64,000 nt of DNA, taken from assembly GCA_028696185.1 (NCBI GenBank), contig JAQVHL010000001.1, positions 62,001 to 126,000 of the forward strand, written 5' to 3'. Position numbers and translations under genes: made by a program. Position 1 is the first letter of the stretch. Each line of letters starts with the position of its first letter. Of this stretch, positions 22,257 to 32,114 are shown in pieces. Under the pieces are notes generated by a model. That model was not told where the DNA came from. It did no database searches and saw only the letters and a list, made by a program, of their open reading frames with translations. This stretch comes from Halothiobacillaceae bacterium (lineage in GTDB: Bacteria; Pseudomonadota; Gammaproteobacteria; Halothiobacillales; Halothiobacillaceae).

Positions 22257-22281
22257 GGGGGACTCCGGTCCCCCTTTTTTT
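22257..22281 (+). terminator. Rho-independent terminator after gap
   Basis: GGGGGAC-TCCG-GTCCCCC is followed by seven T, starting 8 bases after the gap stop codon. It uncouples gap (and tkt) from pgk. Confidence 0.95.
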
Positions 22282-22300
22282 AGTCACTCAGCGGAGTTTT

Positions 22301-22332
22301 CGGCCAAGCCCTGCGGGCGAAGGGCTTGGCCG
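22301..22332. other. 12-bp perfect hairpin in the pgk leader
   Basis: CGGCCAAGCCCT and AGGGCTTGGCCG form a perfect 12-bp stem with an 8-base loop, 40 bases before the pgk start. No T run follows, so it is not a standard terminator. It could be an operator, a message-stabilising or processing stem-loop, or a second weak termination site. Confidence 0.6.
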
Positions 22333-22371
22333 ATAATTTCGTCATTTCATCGATTCCTTTAGGAGAGCGAC

Positions 22372-23553
22372 ATGTCCGTCATCAAGATGACCGATCTTTC
22401 CCTGGCCGGTAAGCGCGTACTGATCCGTGCCGACCTGAACGTTCCCGTCAAGGATGGCAAGGTCACCAGCGACGCGCGCATCACCGCCAGCATGGCCACC
22501 ATCGAGCACTGCGTGAAGGCCGGTGCCCGTGTGATGGTCACCTCCCACCTGGGGCGTCCGGAAGAGGGTGTGTTCTCCGAAGAAAACTCCCTGCAGCCGG
22601 TTGCGACGGACCTGTCCGCCAAGCTGGGCAAGCCGGTCCGCCTGATCCGCGACTGGACCGAGGGGGGCTTCGACGTGGCCGAGGGTGAGGTCGTCCTGCT
22701 TGAGAACTGCCGCTTCAACAAGGGCGAGAAGAAAAACGACGAAACGCTGTCGAAGAAATACGCCGCCCTGTGCGACGTGTTCGTGATGGACGCCTTCGGC
22801 ACCGCACACCGCGCGGAAGCCTCCACCCACGGCGTGGCCCGTTTCGCGCCGGTTGCCTGTGCCGGCATGCTCCTGACGGAGGAGCTTTCCGCACTGGAGA
22901 AGGCGCTGGCCAATCCGGCGCGTCCGATGGTCGCCATCGTCGGCGGCTCCAAGGTGTCCACCAAGCTCACCGTGCTCGAATCGCTGTCCGAGAAGGTTGA
23001 CCAGCTCGTGGTTGGTGGCGGTATCGCCAATACCTTCCTCAAGGCAGTCGGTCATAATGTTGGCAAATCCCTGTGCGAAGATGACCTCGTGCCGACGGCC
23101 CAGGCCTTGATGGAAAAGATGAGCGCGCGCGGCGCATCCATCCCGGTGGCGGTCGATGTGGTGGTGGGCAAGAAGTTTGACCCCAACGAGCCGGCGGTAC
23201 TGAAGAGTGCCGACGCCGTGGCCGAAGACGAGATGATCTTCGACATCGGCCCGAAATCCGCTCAGGAGCTCGTCGAGATCATCATGAAAGCCGGTACCGT
23301 GGTGTGGAACGGACCTGTAGGCGTGTTCGAGTTCGATCAGTTCGGCGAGGGCACCCGGAAGATCGCCGAGGCGATTGCCAATACCCCCGCCTTCACCCTG
23401 GCGGGCGGCGGTGACACCATCGCGGCGATTCAGAAGTACGACATCTTCGACAAGGTGTCCTATATCTCCACCGCAGGTGGCGCCTTCCTGGAGTACCTCG
23501 AAGGCAAGACGCTTCCGGCCGTCGCCATCCTTGAAGAGCGCGCCAAAGGCTGA
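22372..23553 (+). CDS. pgk: Phosphoglycerate kinase
   Basis: This 393-residue enzyme transfers phosphate between ATP and 3-phosphoglycerate. It shows the N-terminal substrate motif [16 protein letters not shown] with RIxAS, the SHLGRPE loop, [15 protein letters not shown], the hinge GGSKVSTKL, and the C-terminal nucleotide loop GGGDTIAAI. Length is normal. AGGAGAG precedes the ATG. The gene is separated from gap by a terminator and continues into pyk and fba, so this second part of the block may have its own promoter. Confidence 0.96.
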   Translation: MSVIKMTDLSLAGKRVLIRADLNVPVKDGKVTSDARITASMATIEHCVKAGARVMVTSHLGRPEEGVFSEENSLQPVATDLSAKLGKPVRLIRDWTEGGFDVAEGEVVLLENCRFNKGEKKNDETLSKKYAALCDVFVMDAFGTAHRAEASTHGVARFAPVACAGMLLTEELSALEKALANPARPMVAIVGGSKVSTKLTVLESLSEKVDQLVVGGGIANTFLKAVGHNVGKSLCEDDLVPTAQALMEKMSARGASIPVAVDVVVGKKFDPNEPAVLKSADAVAEDEMIFDIGPKSAQELVEIIMKAGTVVWNGPVGVFEFDQFGEGTRKIAEAIANTPAFTLAGGGDTIAAIQKYDIFDKVSYISTAGGAFLEYLEGKTLPAVAILEERAKG

Positions 23554-23660
23554 GTCTGTGAGGGGAGGCGGTGCCTTCCCAGGCAGCGTGTTTGATTCAA
23601 ACCGCTCGCAGGGGCGCGACGGTAGCATACGAACAGGCCAGGGACGGCCGAAGGTCCAGA

Positions 23661-25115
23661 ATGAGAACGGGTTTGAAACGACGTACCAAGATTGTGGCCA
23701 CTCTCGGCCCTTCCACCGATACCCCTGAGGTCATCGCCGGCATCGTTGAGGCCGGGGTTGATGTGGTTCGCCTCAACTTTTCCCATGGTAAACCGGAGCA
23801 TCACAAGCACCGGGCGCAGATGGTCCGCGAGGTGGCCGCACGCACAGGGCGGCATGTCGCGATTCTTGGCGACCTTCAGGGCCCGAAGATCCGTATTGAC
23901 CGTTTCCGCAACGGCAAGGTCACGCTGGCCGAGGGGGCGACTTTTGTCCTGGATGCAGAGCTTGACAAGGACGATGGTGATGAGACCCATGTAGGCATTA
24001 CCTACAAGCAGCTCGTGCAGGACTCGCGTCCCGGCGATGTGCTGCTGCTCGACGACGGGCGCATCGTGTTCAAGGTGCGCGAAGTGATTGGCCAGCAGAT
24101 CCACTGCACCACCCTGGTGGGTGGGGAGCTGTCCAACAACAAGGGCATCAATCGTCAAGGGGGGGGGCTGTCCGCGCCGGCCATTACCGAAAAGGACCGT
24201 GAGGATATTCGACTGGCCGCTGAAATTGGCGTCGACTACATCGCCGTGTCCTTCCCGCGTTCCGGGGCTGACATCCACGAAGCGCGTGCCCTGCTCAAGG
24301 CCGCCGGTTCGAGCGCCGCAATCGTGGCCAAGATCGAGCGCGCCGAAGCCGTCGATTCCATTCGCGAGATTGTCGAAGCCAGCGATTCGATCATGATCGC
24401 GCGCGGTGACCTGGGGGTGGAAATCGGTGATGCCGAGCTGCCGGCCGTACAGAAAGCCTTCATCCGTCTGGCGCGGGACATGAACCGTCCGGTCATCACC
24501 GCCACGCAGATGATGGAAACGATGATCGTCAACCCGATTCCGACCCGCGCGGAAGTTTTCGACGTGGCCAATGCCGTGCTCGATGGCACCGACGCGGTGA
24601 TGCTCTCCGGCGAAACCGCCTCCGGTCGCTACCCCGTCAAGGTGGTGGAAACGATGGCGCGCATCTGTGAGCGGGCGGAAAGCCAGATCGAGGCCAAAAC
24701 GCCGCAGCCGCCGCTGGACATTCCCTTCGATCGCATCGATCAGGCCATCGCCATGACGGCGATTTACGTGGCGAACCACCTGCCGGTACGCGCCATCGTG
24801 GCCTTGACCGAATCCGGCGCCACGCCGCTGTGGATGTCCCGCGTGGACACCGACATTCCCATCTACGGTCTGACCCGTCGTGAGGCCACCGCGCGCCTGA
24901 TGGCGCTCTATCGTGGCGTGGAGGCGGTGCATTTTCCCTACGAGTCCAAGGATCACGCTGAAGTGAACCGCATCATCATCGAGGATCTCTGCCGTCGCGA
25001 GATGCTGGGTGACGGTGATGTGGTCGTCATCACCAAGGGCGATCTGATGGGCCAGATGGGCGGCACCAATGCCATGAAGATTGTCCGGGTTGGCGATGTC
25101 ATTGGTTCCGCGTGA
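23661..25115 (+). CDS. pyk: Pyruvate kinase
   Basis: This 484-residue enzyme makes pyruvate and ATP from phosphoenolpyruvate. It shows KRRTKIVATLGPSTDTPE at the start, VRLNFSHGKPEHH, ILGDLQGPKIRI, the active-site IVAKIERAEAVDSI (with Lys), MIARGDLGVEIG and VMLSGETASGRYP. The C-terminal domain ends KGDLMGQMGGTNAMKIV. ATG 23661 is chosen because it starts the family's N-terminus and has AAGG 10 bases upstream; the open frame continues back to the pgk stop. Placement of pyk between pgk and fba is common in autotrophic proteobacteria. Confidence 0.95.
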   Translation: MRTGLKRRTKIVATLGPSTDTPEVIAGIVEAGVDVVRLNFSHGKPEHHKHRAQMVREVAARTGRHVAILGDLQGPKIRIDRFRNGKVTLAEGATFVLDAELDKDDGDETHVGITYKQLVQDSRPGDVLLLDDGRIVFKVREVIGQQIHCTTLVGGELSNNKGINRQGGGLSAPAITEKDREDIRLAAEIGVDYIAVSFPRSGADIHEARALLKAAGSSAAIVAKIERAEAVDSIREIVEASDSIMIARGDLGVEIGDAELPAVQKAFIRLARDMNRPVITATQMMETMIVNPIPTRAEVFDVANAVLDGTDAVMLSGETASGRYPVKVVETMARICERAESQIEAKTPQPPLDIPFDRIDQAIAMTAIYVANHLPVRAIVALTESGATPLWMSRVDTDIPIYGLTRREATARLMALYRGVEAVHFPYESKDHAEVNRIIIEDLCRREMLGDGDVVVITKGDLMGQMGGTNAMKIVRVGDVIGSA

Positions 25116-25217
25116 CGGACTCCGCCTGACTCCACGTAAGCAATCAAGTAATATCCTTTCGATGGGCTGCCTGCGGGCAGCCGGCGCTTTCAAACTCAAC
25201 AAACCAGGAGATGCGTC

Positions 25218-26282
25218 ATGGCGCTTGTTTCCCTTCGCCAGCTTCTTGATCATGCCGCCGAGCACGGTTACGGCATGCCGGCCTTCAACGTCAACAACAT
25301 GGAACAGATCCACGCGATCATGCAGGCCGCCGACAAGGTCGACAGCCCGGTGATCCTGCAGGGGTCTGCCGGCGCGCGCTCCTACGCGGGCGAGCCGTTC
25401 CTGCGTCACTTGGTGGCTGCTGCCGTTGAAATGTACCCGCACATCCCGGTCGTCATGCATCAGGACCACGGTTCCGATCTGGGTGTGTGCCTGCGCGCCA
25501 TCCAGTCCGGCTTCAGCTCCGTCATGATGGACGGCTCCCTGATGGCCGACATGAAGACCCCGGCCTCCTACGAGTACAACGCCGGCATCACCGCGAAGGT
25601 TGCCGAAGTCGCGCACAGCGGCGGCGTGTCCGTGGAAGGCGAACTGGGCTGCCTGGGTTCCCTGGAAACCGGCAAGATGGGCGAAGAAGACGGCCACGGC
25701 GCGGAAGGCGAGCTGGATCACTCCATGCTGCTGACCGATCCGGAAGAAGCGGCCCAGTTCGTGCGTGACACCGATGTGGACGCCCTGGCGATTGCCATCG
25801 GCACCTCCCACGGCGCCTACAAGTTCACCCAGAAGCCGACCGGCAAGGTGCTGCGCATCGATCGCGTCAAGGAAATCCACGCGCGCATCCCGGGCGTTCA
25901 CCTGGTCATGCACGGTTCGTCCTCCGTACCGGAAGACTGGCTGGAAATCATCAACAACTACGGCGGCGACATGGGCCAGACCTATGGCGTACCGGTTGAC
26001 GAAATCGTTGAAGGCATCAAGCACGGCGTTCGCAAGGTCAACATCGACACCGACCTGCGCATGGCTTCCACCGGCGCCATCCGCAAGCACCTGCACGACA
26101 ACCCGGCCAACTTCGACCCGCGCAAGTTCCTGAAGGAAGCCACCAAGGCGATGGCCGGCATCTGCCAGGCCCGCTTCGAGGCCTTCGGCGCCGCTGGCAT
26201 GGCGTCCAAGATCAAGCCGATCTCTCTGGACGACATGCGCAAGCGTTACGAGTCCGGCTCGCTCAAGCAGCAGGTCAAGTAA
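25218..26282 (+). CDS. fba: Class II fructose-bisphosphate aldolase
   Basis: This 354-residue zinc-dependent aldolase would also cleave or form sedoheptulose bisphosphate in the Calvin cycle. Visible are the zinc ligands in [10 protein letters not shown] and [14 protein letters not shown], the family signature around [16 protein letters not shown], and the phosphate-binding [12 protein letters not shown] and [11 protein letters not shown]. The sequence resembles the CbbA/class IIB type of autotrophs. AGGAG precedes the ATG. The 102-base gap after pyk contains a GGCTGCC-TGC-GGCAGCC hairpin at 25165-25182 without a T run. Confidence 0.95.
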   Translation: MALVSLRQLLDHAAEHGYGMPAFNVNNMEQIHAIMQAADKVDSPVILQGSAGARSYAGEPFLRHLVAAAVEMYPHIPVVMHQDHGSDLGVCLRAIQSGFSSVMMDGSLMADMKTPASYEYNAGITAKVAEVAHSGGVSVEGELGCLGSLETGKMGEEDGHGAEGELDHSMLLTDPEEAAQFVRDTDVDALAIAIGTSHGAYKFTQKPTGKVLRIDRVKEIHARIPGVHLVMHGSSSVPEDWLEIINNYGGDMGQTYGVPVDEIVEGIKHGVRKVNIDTDLRMASTGAIRKHLHDNPANFDPRKFLKEATKAMAGICQARFEAFGAAGMASKIKPISLDDMRKRYESGSLKQQVK

Positions 26283-26321
26283 GCCTATTTCGCGCGGCGA
26301 GAAGCGCCGTGTGAGAGGGAT

Positions 26322-26349
26322 AAAAAGGCGGCCACGGGCCGCCTTTTTT
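26322..26349 (+). terminator. Rho-independent terminator after fba
   Basis: GGCGGCC-ACG-GGCCGCC is followed by six T and preceded by five A, 44 bases after the fba stop. It ends the carbon block; a TATAGT box at 26354-26359 may belong to the promoter of the next gene. Confidence 0.93.
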
Positions 26350-26438
26350 CGCGTATAGTCCCCCCTGTGCGGCTTCCGTGAGGAGCACGCTATTTTCCGC
26401 CCACGGGGCGCCACTACTGGATACCGATGGAGTACGGC

Positions 26439-27371
26439 ATGCAGCAGAACAGCAAATTCCGCCTCATTACCCGCAGCGACTTCGACGGTCTGGTCTGTGC
26501 GGTGCTGCTCAAGCATCTCGACCTGATCGACGATATCCTGTTTGTCCATCCCAAGGACATGCAGGACGGCAAGATCGAAGTGACGGATCGCGACATCACC
26601 ACCAACCTGCCCTACGTTTACGGCGTGCATCTGGCTTTCGACCATCACCTGTCGGAAACCCTGCGCAATGTCGAAACAGACAATCACATCATCGATCCCG
26701 ATGCCCCGTCCGCCGCGCGGGTGGTCTGGCGTCATTATGGCGGGCACGAGACCTTTCCGGCTGCCTGGGACGAAATGATGGAAGCCGTGGACAAGGGCGA
26801 TTCGGCTCAGTTCACCAAGGATGAAGTGCTGAACCCGACTGGCTGGGTGCTGCTCAACTTCCTGATGGATGCACGTACCGGTCTGGGGCGTTTCCGCAAT
26901 TTCCGCATCAGCAATTACCAGTTGATGATGGATCTGATCGAGTACTGCAAGAATCACACGATCGATGACATCCTTGCCTTGCCGGATGTGAAGGAGCGCA
27001 TCGACCTGTATTTCGAGCAGGAGCCGCTGTTCAAGGCGCAGATCGAGCGTTGCGCCACCGTACATGCCAATCTCGTCGTGCTCGATCTGCGCAACGAGGA
27101 CGTCATTCATGCCGGCAACCGTTTCGTTATCTATGCCCTGTTCCCGCAGTGCAATATTTCCATCCATGTCATGTGGGGCGTGAAGCAGCAGAACACTGTG
27201 TTTGCTACCGGCAAGTCGATTTTCGACCGCAGTAGCCGCACCAATGTTGGCGAGCTGATGCTCAATTACGGCGGAGGCGGCCACGAGGCGGCAGGTACCT
27301 GCCAGGTGGAAAACGAGCGTGCGCCTGCCGTGCTCAAGGCGCTGATCGACCACATTACCCGTGACGGCTGA
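26439..27371 (+). CDS. DHH-family phosphoesterase
   Basis: The 310-residue cytoplasmic protein has the DHH motifs RSDFDGLVCAVLLKH (residues about 11-25) and LAFDHHLSE, and a C-terminal DHHA1 domain ending GGGGHEAAGTCQVE. Members are manganese-dependent phosphoesterases such as exopolyphosphatase-like enzymes, nanoRNases or cyclic-dinucleotide phosphodiesterases; which substrate applies here is open. ATG 26439 has GGAG 6 bases upstream; ATG 26427 is also in frame. The gene stands alone between two hairpins. Confidence 0.85.
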   Translation: MQQNSKFRLITRSDFDGLVCAVLLKHLDLIDDILFVHPKDMQDGKIEVTDRDITTNLPYVYGVHLAFDHHLSETLRNVETDNHIIDPDAPSAARVVWRHYGGHETFPAAWDEMMEAVDKGDSAQFTKDEVLNPTGWVLLNFLMDARTGLGRFRNFRISNYQLMMDLIEYCKNHTIDDILALPDVKERIDLYFEQEPLFKAQIERCATVHANLVVLDLRNEDVIHAGNRFVIYALFPQCNISIHVMWGVKQQNTVFATGKSIFDRSSRTNVGELMLNYGGGGHEAAGTCQVENERAPAVLKALIDHITRDG

Positions 27372-27397
27372 GGCGCTCGCGCCCACCGAAACAATCC

Positions 27398-27444
27398 ACG
27401 CACAAACAGCAAGGGGGCCTATGGCCCCCTTGCTGTTTGTGCGT
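27398..27444. terminator. 22-bp perfect inverted repeat between convergent genes
   Basis: A stem of 22 perfect base pairs (outer arm starting ACGCACAAACAGC, inner end AAGGGGGCC) closes a three-base TAT loop. It lies 26 bases after the DHH gene stop and 113 bases before the end of uvrA, which runs toward it. Being symmetrical it could end transcription from both sides, although no clean T run follows. Its length and lack of mismatches are unusual for a terminator. Confidence 0.65.
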
Positions 27445-27459
27445 CCTCATGGGCGCAGA

Positions 27460-27490
27460 CCTGTGGGAGCAAGCCCCGCTGTGAGCGGGT
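27460..27490. repeat. REP-like palindromic sequence (candidate)
   Basis: CCTGTGGGAGCAAGCCCCGC followed by TGTGAGCGGG resembles the short REP elements of pseudomonads and xanthomonads, which begin TGTGGGAGC and carry a GC-rich imperfect palindrome in gaps between convergent genes. Only one copy is seen in the window, so identity is uncertain. Confidence 0.4.
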
Positions 27491-27557
27491 AAGCGTGAGC
27501 AAGGTGAAGGGCAAGGGCATGAGGGGGTGAGTGTGTGGAGGACGCGTGGATCGCACG

Positions 27558-30392
27558 TCAAGCGGTGTTCAATAGCCGCGCCAGATAGCGGCCGGTATGC
27601 GACTGTGGATGGGCCGCTACTTCTTCTGGGGGGCCTTGGGCGATGATGCGTCCGCCTCCGTTGCCGCCTTCCGGCCCCAGATCGATGACCCAGTCTGCCG
27701 TTTTGATGACGTCCAGGTTGTGTTCGATGATTACCACGGTGTTGCCGTGCTCGCGCAAGGTGTGCAACACGCGCAGCAGTTGTGCGACATCGTGGAAATG
27801 CAGGCCCGTGGTGGGCTCGTCGAGGATGTAGAGGGTACGTCCGGTATCGCGCTTGGAAAGCTCGCGGGCGAGCTTCACCCGCTGGGCCTCCCCGCCGGAG
27901 AGTGTCGTGGCGTTCTGGCCCAGGCGGATATAGCCCAGACCCACTTCCATCAAGGTCTCCAGTTTGCGGTGTATGGCGGGAACCGCGCTGAAAAAGGCGG
28001 TTGCGTCCTCTATGGTCATGTCCAGAACATCGGCAATCGTCTTTCCCTTGTAGCGGATGTCCAGGGTTTCGCGGTTGTAGCGCTGGCCATGACAGACATC
28101 GCAGGGGACGTACATGTCTGGCAGGAAGTGCATTTCAACCTTGATGACGCCATCGCCCTGGCAGGCTTCGCAACGTCCACCTTTGACATTGAAGGAAAAG
28201 CGTCCTGGCGAATAGCCCCGCGAGCGTGCTTCGGCCGTGCCGGCAAACAGTTCGCGTATGGGGGTGAACAGGCCCGTATAGGTGGCGGGGTTGGACCGGG
28301 GGGTGCGTCCGATGGGGCTTTGATCAATGTCGATCACTTTATCGAAGAAGTCCATGCCTTCATGGCGTTCGTAGCAGGCCGGCGATTCACTCGCGCCGTT
28401 CAGGGCCTGCGCCGCGAGGCGGTACAGCGTGTCGTTGATGAGCGTGGATTTGCCGGAGCCGGAGACCCCCGTGACACAGACCAGAAGTCCAACCGGAATT
28501 TCCAGCGTGTCGCCTTGCAGGTTGTTTCCTGTCGCGCCGTAAAGCCGGAAGATGCGCTGGGGGTCCGGCATAGGCCTGTTCTGGGGTACGTCAATGCGCA
28601 CACGCCCGGAAAGGTACTGGCCGGTAAGTGAGTCGGGATGGGCGGCAATGGCCGCCGGTGCCCCGCTGGCAATGACCTGCCCCCCATGCACCCCGGCGCC
28701 TGGGCCAATGTCCACAACATGGTCGGCGGCACGGATGGCATCCTCGTCGTGTTCGACAACGATTACGGTATTGCCCAGATCACGCAGATAGGTCAGGGTC
28801 GCGAGCAGGCGGTCGTTATCACGCTGGTGCAGACCGATGGAGGGTTCGTCGAGGATGTAGGTGACGCCAACGAGTCCCGAACCAATCTGACTGGCGAGAC
28901 GGATACGCTGGGCTTCACCGCCAGACAGGGTCTCCGCGCTGCGATCCAGCGAGAGATAGTTGAGGCCGACATTGACCAGAAAGCCCAGACGCGCTTCGAT
29001 TTCGCGTGCGATTCGCGCGGCGATCTCTGCCTTGTTTCCTTCAAGCTGCAGCTCGCGGAAGAAGTTCAGTGTTTGATCTATGGGCAGGCGCGTCAGGGCG
29101 GGCAGGCTCTGCCCGCCAACAAAAACATGGCGGGCAGCCAGATTCAGGCGCGTGCCGCAGCAGCTCGCGCAGGGCTGCTCGGAAAGGTATTTCGCCAGTT
29201 CCTCGCGCACGGCCTGGGAGTCGGTCTCCCGGTAGCGGCGCTCCATGTTGGGCAGGATGCCCTCGAAGGCATGCACCCGAAGGCTGGTTTTGCCGCGCTC
29301 TCCCAGGTAGCTGAAGGCGATTTCCTCCTGCCCGCTGCCGTAAAGAACGGCCTGGCGAACCTGCTCGGGCAGGGCGTTGAAGGGGGTTTCAGGGTCGAAA
29401 TCGTAGTGCCGCCCCAGCGATTGCACGATCTGGAAGTAATAGGCATTGCGCCGGTCCCAGCCACGTACGGCGCCGGCGGCCAGAGACAGTTCGGGGTGAA
29501 CCACGACCTTGTCCGGGTCGAAAAACTGGCGTGTGCCCAGCCCATCACAGCTGGGGCAGGCACCGGCCGGGTTGTTGAAGGAAAACAAGCGCGGTTCAAG
29601 TTCGGTCAGGGCATAGCCGCAGACAGGGCAGGCATGGCGTGCCGAGAAGTCAATGGTCTCGCCTTCCTCGCCCTCCATCGGTGCGATGCGTGCCCGACCG
29701 TCAGCAAGTCGCAGCGCCGTTTCAAAGGACTCTGCCAGACGCAGGCCCAGGTCAGAGCGGACCTTGAAGCGATCCACCACCACCTCGATGGTGTTCTTGG
29801 CCTTGGGGTCGAGCTCCGGCACGGCGTCGATTTCATGGACCTCGCCATTGATCCGCACGCGTAGAAAGCCTTGAGCGCGCCATTCATCGAAAAGCTTGCT
29901 GTGTTCACCCTTGCGGCCGACGATGACCGGGGCCAGCAGCATGAGACGCCGGCCTTCCGGGGTGATGAGCACCTGGTCTACCATCTGGCTGACCGTCTGC
30001 GCCTCCAATACCGTGTCGTGCTCGGGGCAGCGCGGTGTTCCGGCACGCGCGAACAGCAGGCGAAGGTAGTCGTAGATTTCCGTGACGGTGCCGACCGTCG
30101 AGCGCGGATTGTGCGAGGTGGTTTTCTGTTCGATGGAGATGGCCGGAGACAGGCCTTCGATGTGGTCTACATCGGGTTTTTCCATCATCGAAAGAAATTG
30201 CCGCGCATACGCCGATAGTGATTCGACGTAACGACGCTGCCCTTCCGCGAACAGCGTGTCAAAGGCGAGAGAGGACTTGCCCGAACCGGACAGGCCGGTA
30301 ATGACGGTGAGTTTTTCCCGGGGAATATCCAGGTCGATGTTCTTGAGGTTGTGCGTGCGCGCGCCGCGGATGCGGATGAACGGATCGGCCAT
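27558..30392 (-). CDS. uvrA: UvrA, excinuclease ABC subunit A
   Basis: UvrA is the damage-recognition ATPase of nucleotide excision repair. The 944-residue protein has two ABC ATPase modules: Walker [15 protein letters not shown] and [14 protein letters not shown], and signature motifs [13 protein letters not shown] and [13 protein letters not shown]. Zinc-finger cysteine pairs are CPVCGYAL...CPSCDGLG and CEACQGDG...CDVCHG. Length is typical (about 940). ATG 30392 opens [20 protein letters not shown]; an in-frame TTG at 30416 has no better ribosome-binding site. It is divergent from ssb around a LexA-like box, as in E. coli. Confidence 0.96.
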   Translation of the reverse strand: MADPFIRIRGARTHNLKNIDLDIPREKLTVITGLSGSGKSSLAFDTLFAEGQRRYVESLSAYARQFLSMMEKPDVDHIEGLSPAISIEQKTTSHNPRSTVGTVTEIYDYLRLLFARAGTPRCPEHDTVLEAQTVSQMVDQVLITPEGRRLMLLAPVIVGRKGEHSKLFDEWRAQGFLRVRINGEVHEIDAVPELDPKAKNTIEVVVDRFKVRSDLGLRLAESFETALRLADGRARIAPMEGEEGETIDFSARHACPVCGYALTELEPRLFSFNNPAGACPSCDGLGTRQFFDPDKVVVHPELSLAAGAVRGWDRRNAYYFQIVQSLGRHYDFDPETPFNALPEQVRQAVLYGSGQEEIAFSYLGERGKTSLRVHAFEGILPNMERRYRETDSQAVREELAKYLSEQPCASCCGTRLNLAARHVFVGGQSLPALTRLPIDQTLNFFRELQLEGNKAEIAARIAREIEARLGFLVNVGLNYLSLDRSAETLSGGEAQRIRLASQIGSGLVGVTYILDEPSIGLHQRDNDRLLATLTYLRDLGNTVIVVEHDEDAIRAADHVVDIGPGAGVHGGQVIASGAPAAIAAHPDSLTGQYLSGRVRIDVPQNRPMPDPQRIFRLYGATGNNLQGDTLEIPVGLLVCVTGVSGSGKSTLINDTLYRLAAQALNGASESPACYERHEGMDFFDKVIDIDQSPIGRTPRSNPATYTGLFTPIRELFAGTAEARSRGYSPGRFSFNVKGGRCEACQGDGVIKVEMHFLPDMYVPCDVCHGQRYNRETLDIRYKGKTIADVLDMTIEDATAFFSAVPAIHRKLETLMEVGLGYIRLGQNATTLSGGEAQRVKLARELSKRDTGRTLYILDEPTTGLHFHDVAQLLRVLHTLREHGNTVVIIEHNLDVIKTADWVIDLGPEGGNGGGRIIAQGPPEEVAAHPQSHTGRYLARLLNTA

Positions 30393-30415
30393 GTGGGTAA
30401 CCGTGGGGCTGGGCA

Positions 30416-30435
30416 AACTGCTATATTAAGCAGTC
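30416..30435. promoter_or_regulatory. Candidate LexA (SOS) box between uvrA and ssb
   Basis: CTGCTATATTAAGCAG lies at 30418-30433, fits CTG-N10-CAG and is palindromic with an AT-rich centre. The E. coli LexA consensus is CTGT-N8-ACAG, so the fourth base on each arm differs (C/G for T/A). The position matches the SOS box in the divergent uvrA-ssb region of E. coli. Confidence 0.6.
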
Positions 30436-30504
30436 ATGCCCGTTGCGGGCAAAACGGTTTTGCGGTTTTCCGCTCAGGGCGGAACAGCTTGAGGAGAGGG
30501 TGAG

Positions 30505-31059
30505 ATGGCGCGTGGCGTGAACAAGGTCATTCTGGTTGGCAATCTGGGGGCGGACCCCGAAGTTCGCTACATGCCCAGTGGCGGGCAGATCACCAATGTC
30601 CGTCTGGCGACCAGTGAGAGCTGGAGAGACAAGGCCAGCGGCGACATGCAGGAACGTACCGAATGGCATCGGGTCGTGTTTTTCGGGAAACTGGCGGAAA
30701 TCGCCGGTGAATACTGCCGCAAGGGCAGCCAGATCTATGTCGAGGGCAGTCTGCGTACACGCAAATGGCAGGACCAGAGCGGTCAGGACCGTTACTCCAC
30801 GGAAATCGTTGCCAGCGAAATGCAGCTTCTGGGGGGGCGGACGGGGGCTGGCGCCGCTGGGCAGGGCTACGGTGGGGGCGGAATGGATGACTACGAGCGC
30901 ATGCCCGCGCGCGGTGGCGAGAGCAACTACGCCGCGCCGCGAGAAAACGCACCGCGTCGCGAAGCGCCTCCGGCTCGCCCGTCCTCCTCGCCCCCGGCAG
31001 CCCAGGATAATTATGGCGGTTATGGCGAAGCCTTCGGCGACGACGACATTCCCTTCTAG
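30505..31059 (+). CDS. ssb: Single-stranded DNA-binding protein
   Basis: SSB coats single-stranded DNA in replication and repair. The 184-residue protein has an N-terminal OB fold ([22 protein letters not shown], then [35 protein letters not shown]). A low-complexity Gly/Ala/Pro/Arg tail follows, ending in the acidic tip DDDIPF that docks partner proteins. GGAGAGG precedes the ATG. The gene is divergent from uvrA. Confidence 0.96.
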   Translation: MARGVNKVILVGNLGADPEVRYMPSGGQITNVRLATSESWRDKASGDMQERTEWHRVVFFGKLAEIAGEYCRKGSQIYVEGSLRTRKWQDQSGQDRYSTEIVASEMQLLGGRTGAGAAGQGYGGGGMDDYERMPARGGESNYAAPRENAPRREAPPARPSSSPPAAQDNYGGYGEAFGDDDIPF

Positions 31060-31092
31060 GATTTACCCTGGCGCAAGTGAAAGAGTAGGTTC

Positions 31093-32073
31093 ATGTTCGC
31101 GCTGCTCCCTGCTTTTGCCGCCGTTGCGGTCGGGCTGATCGCCCTGGCCTGGAGCGCGGACCGTTTTGTGGAGGGAGCGGCGGTGACCGCACGTCATCTG
31201 GGGGTTCCCGCGCTGCTGGTGGGGATGCTGGTGATTGGTTTTGGCACCTCTGCTCCGGAGCTCCTGGTGTCCGTCACGGCCGCCGGGCAGGGAAATGCGG
31301 CGCTCGCGCTGGGTAACGCCATTGGCTCCAATATCGTCAATATTGCGCTTATCCTCGGGTTGACGGCGGTTATTGCTCCGATAGCCGTGCATTCGGGCAT
31401 CATTCGCCGGGAAATCCCGCTTCTTATGGCGGTCACGGCGCTCTTCAGTCTGTTGGCTCTGGATGGCGGACTGACCCGTCTGGACGGAGCGCTTCTTGTT
31501 CTTGCGCTGGGCGGAATCGTCGGCTGGTCTATCTGGCAGGCCCGTCGCCATCGTGACGATGCCCTGTCCGGTGAGGTGGAGCTCAAGTTGCAAGAGGAGG
31601 CGCCCCTCACGCCCGGCCGTGCGTGGTTGTGGCTTGCCATGGGTCTGCTGGTGCTGCTGGCCAGCTCGCGCCTGCTGGTCTGGGGGGCGGTGGAAATCGC
31701 CCAAGCCTTCGGCGTCAGTGATCTGGTCATCGGCCTGACCATCGTCGCGCTGGGAACCAGCCTGCCGGAACTGGCCTCGTCCATCGTCGCCGCCCGACGC
31801 GGCGAGCCGGATCTGGCTCTGGGCAATGTCATCGGTTCCAATCTCTTCAATACCCTGGGCGTGATTGGCGTGGCGGTGCTGATTCAGCCCTTTGCGGTGG
31901 CGGGCGCAGTTCTGTGGCGTGATTTGCCGGTCATGATCGCCCTGACGTTGGGCATGGCGGCGATGGCCTGGGGATTCACCAGTCCGGGGCGGCTGACCCG
32001 TGTCGAAGGGGCGGTGCTGGTTTTCGCCTATCTCAGCTACACGCTCCTGCTACTGGGTACGCGCTGGCCTTGA
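31093..32073 (+). CDS. CaCA-family Na+/Ca2+ exchanger (YrbG-like)
   Basis: This 326-residue inner-membrane protein has about ten hydrophobic helices in two homologous halves. Each half carries an alpha-repeat: FGTSAPELLVSVTAAGQG with ALGNAIGSNIVNI, and LGTSLPELASSIVAARRG with ALGNVIGSNLFNTLG. These are the ion-binding motifs of calcium/cation antiporters. E. coli YrbG is the nearest known form; the transported ion cannot be fixed from sequence. The gene starts 33 bases after ssb, and its stop overlaps the possible TTG start of the endonuclease V gene. Confidence 0.92.
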   Translation: MFALLPAFAAVAVGLIALAWSADRFVEGAAVTARHLGVPALLVGMLVIGFGTSAPELLVSVTAAGQGNAALALGNAIGSNIVNIALILGLTAVIAPIAVHSGIIRREIPLLMAVTALFSLLALDGGLTRLDGALLVLALGGIVGWSIWQARRHRDDALSGEVELKLQEEAPLTPGRAWLWLAMGLLVLLASSRLLVWGAVEIAQAFGVSDLVIGLTIVALGTSLPELASSIVAARRGEPDLALGNVIGSNLFNTLGVIGVAVLIQPFAVAGAVLWRDLPVMIALTLGMAAMAWGFTSPGRLTRVEGAVLVFAYLSYTLLLLGTRWP

Positions 32074-32114
32074 ACGAGAAAAACGCTTTTCGTGCCGAGC
32101 TTGCGGACGGGGGA

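Noticed and set aside
23460-27386. 1308-residue open frame opposite pgk, pyk, fba and the DHH gene
   Set aside because: It is the reverse complement of four recognised genes and has no recognisable domains; long antisense frames are expected from GC-rich codon usage.
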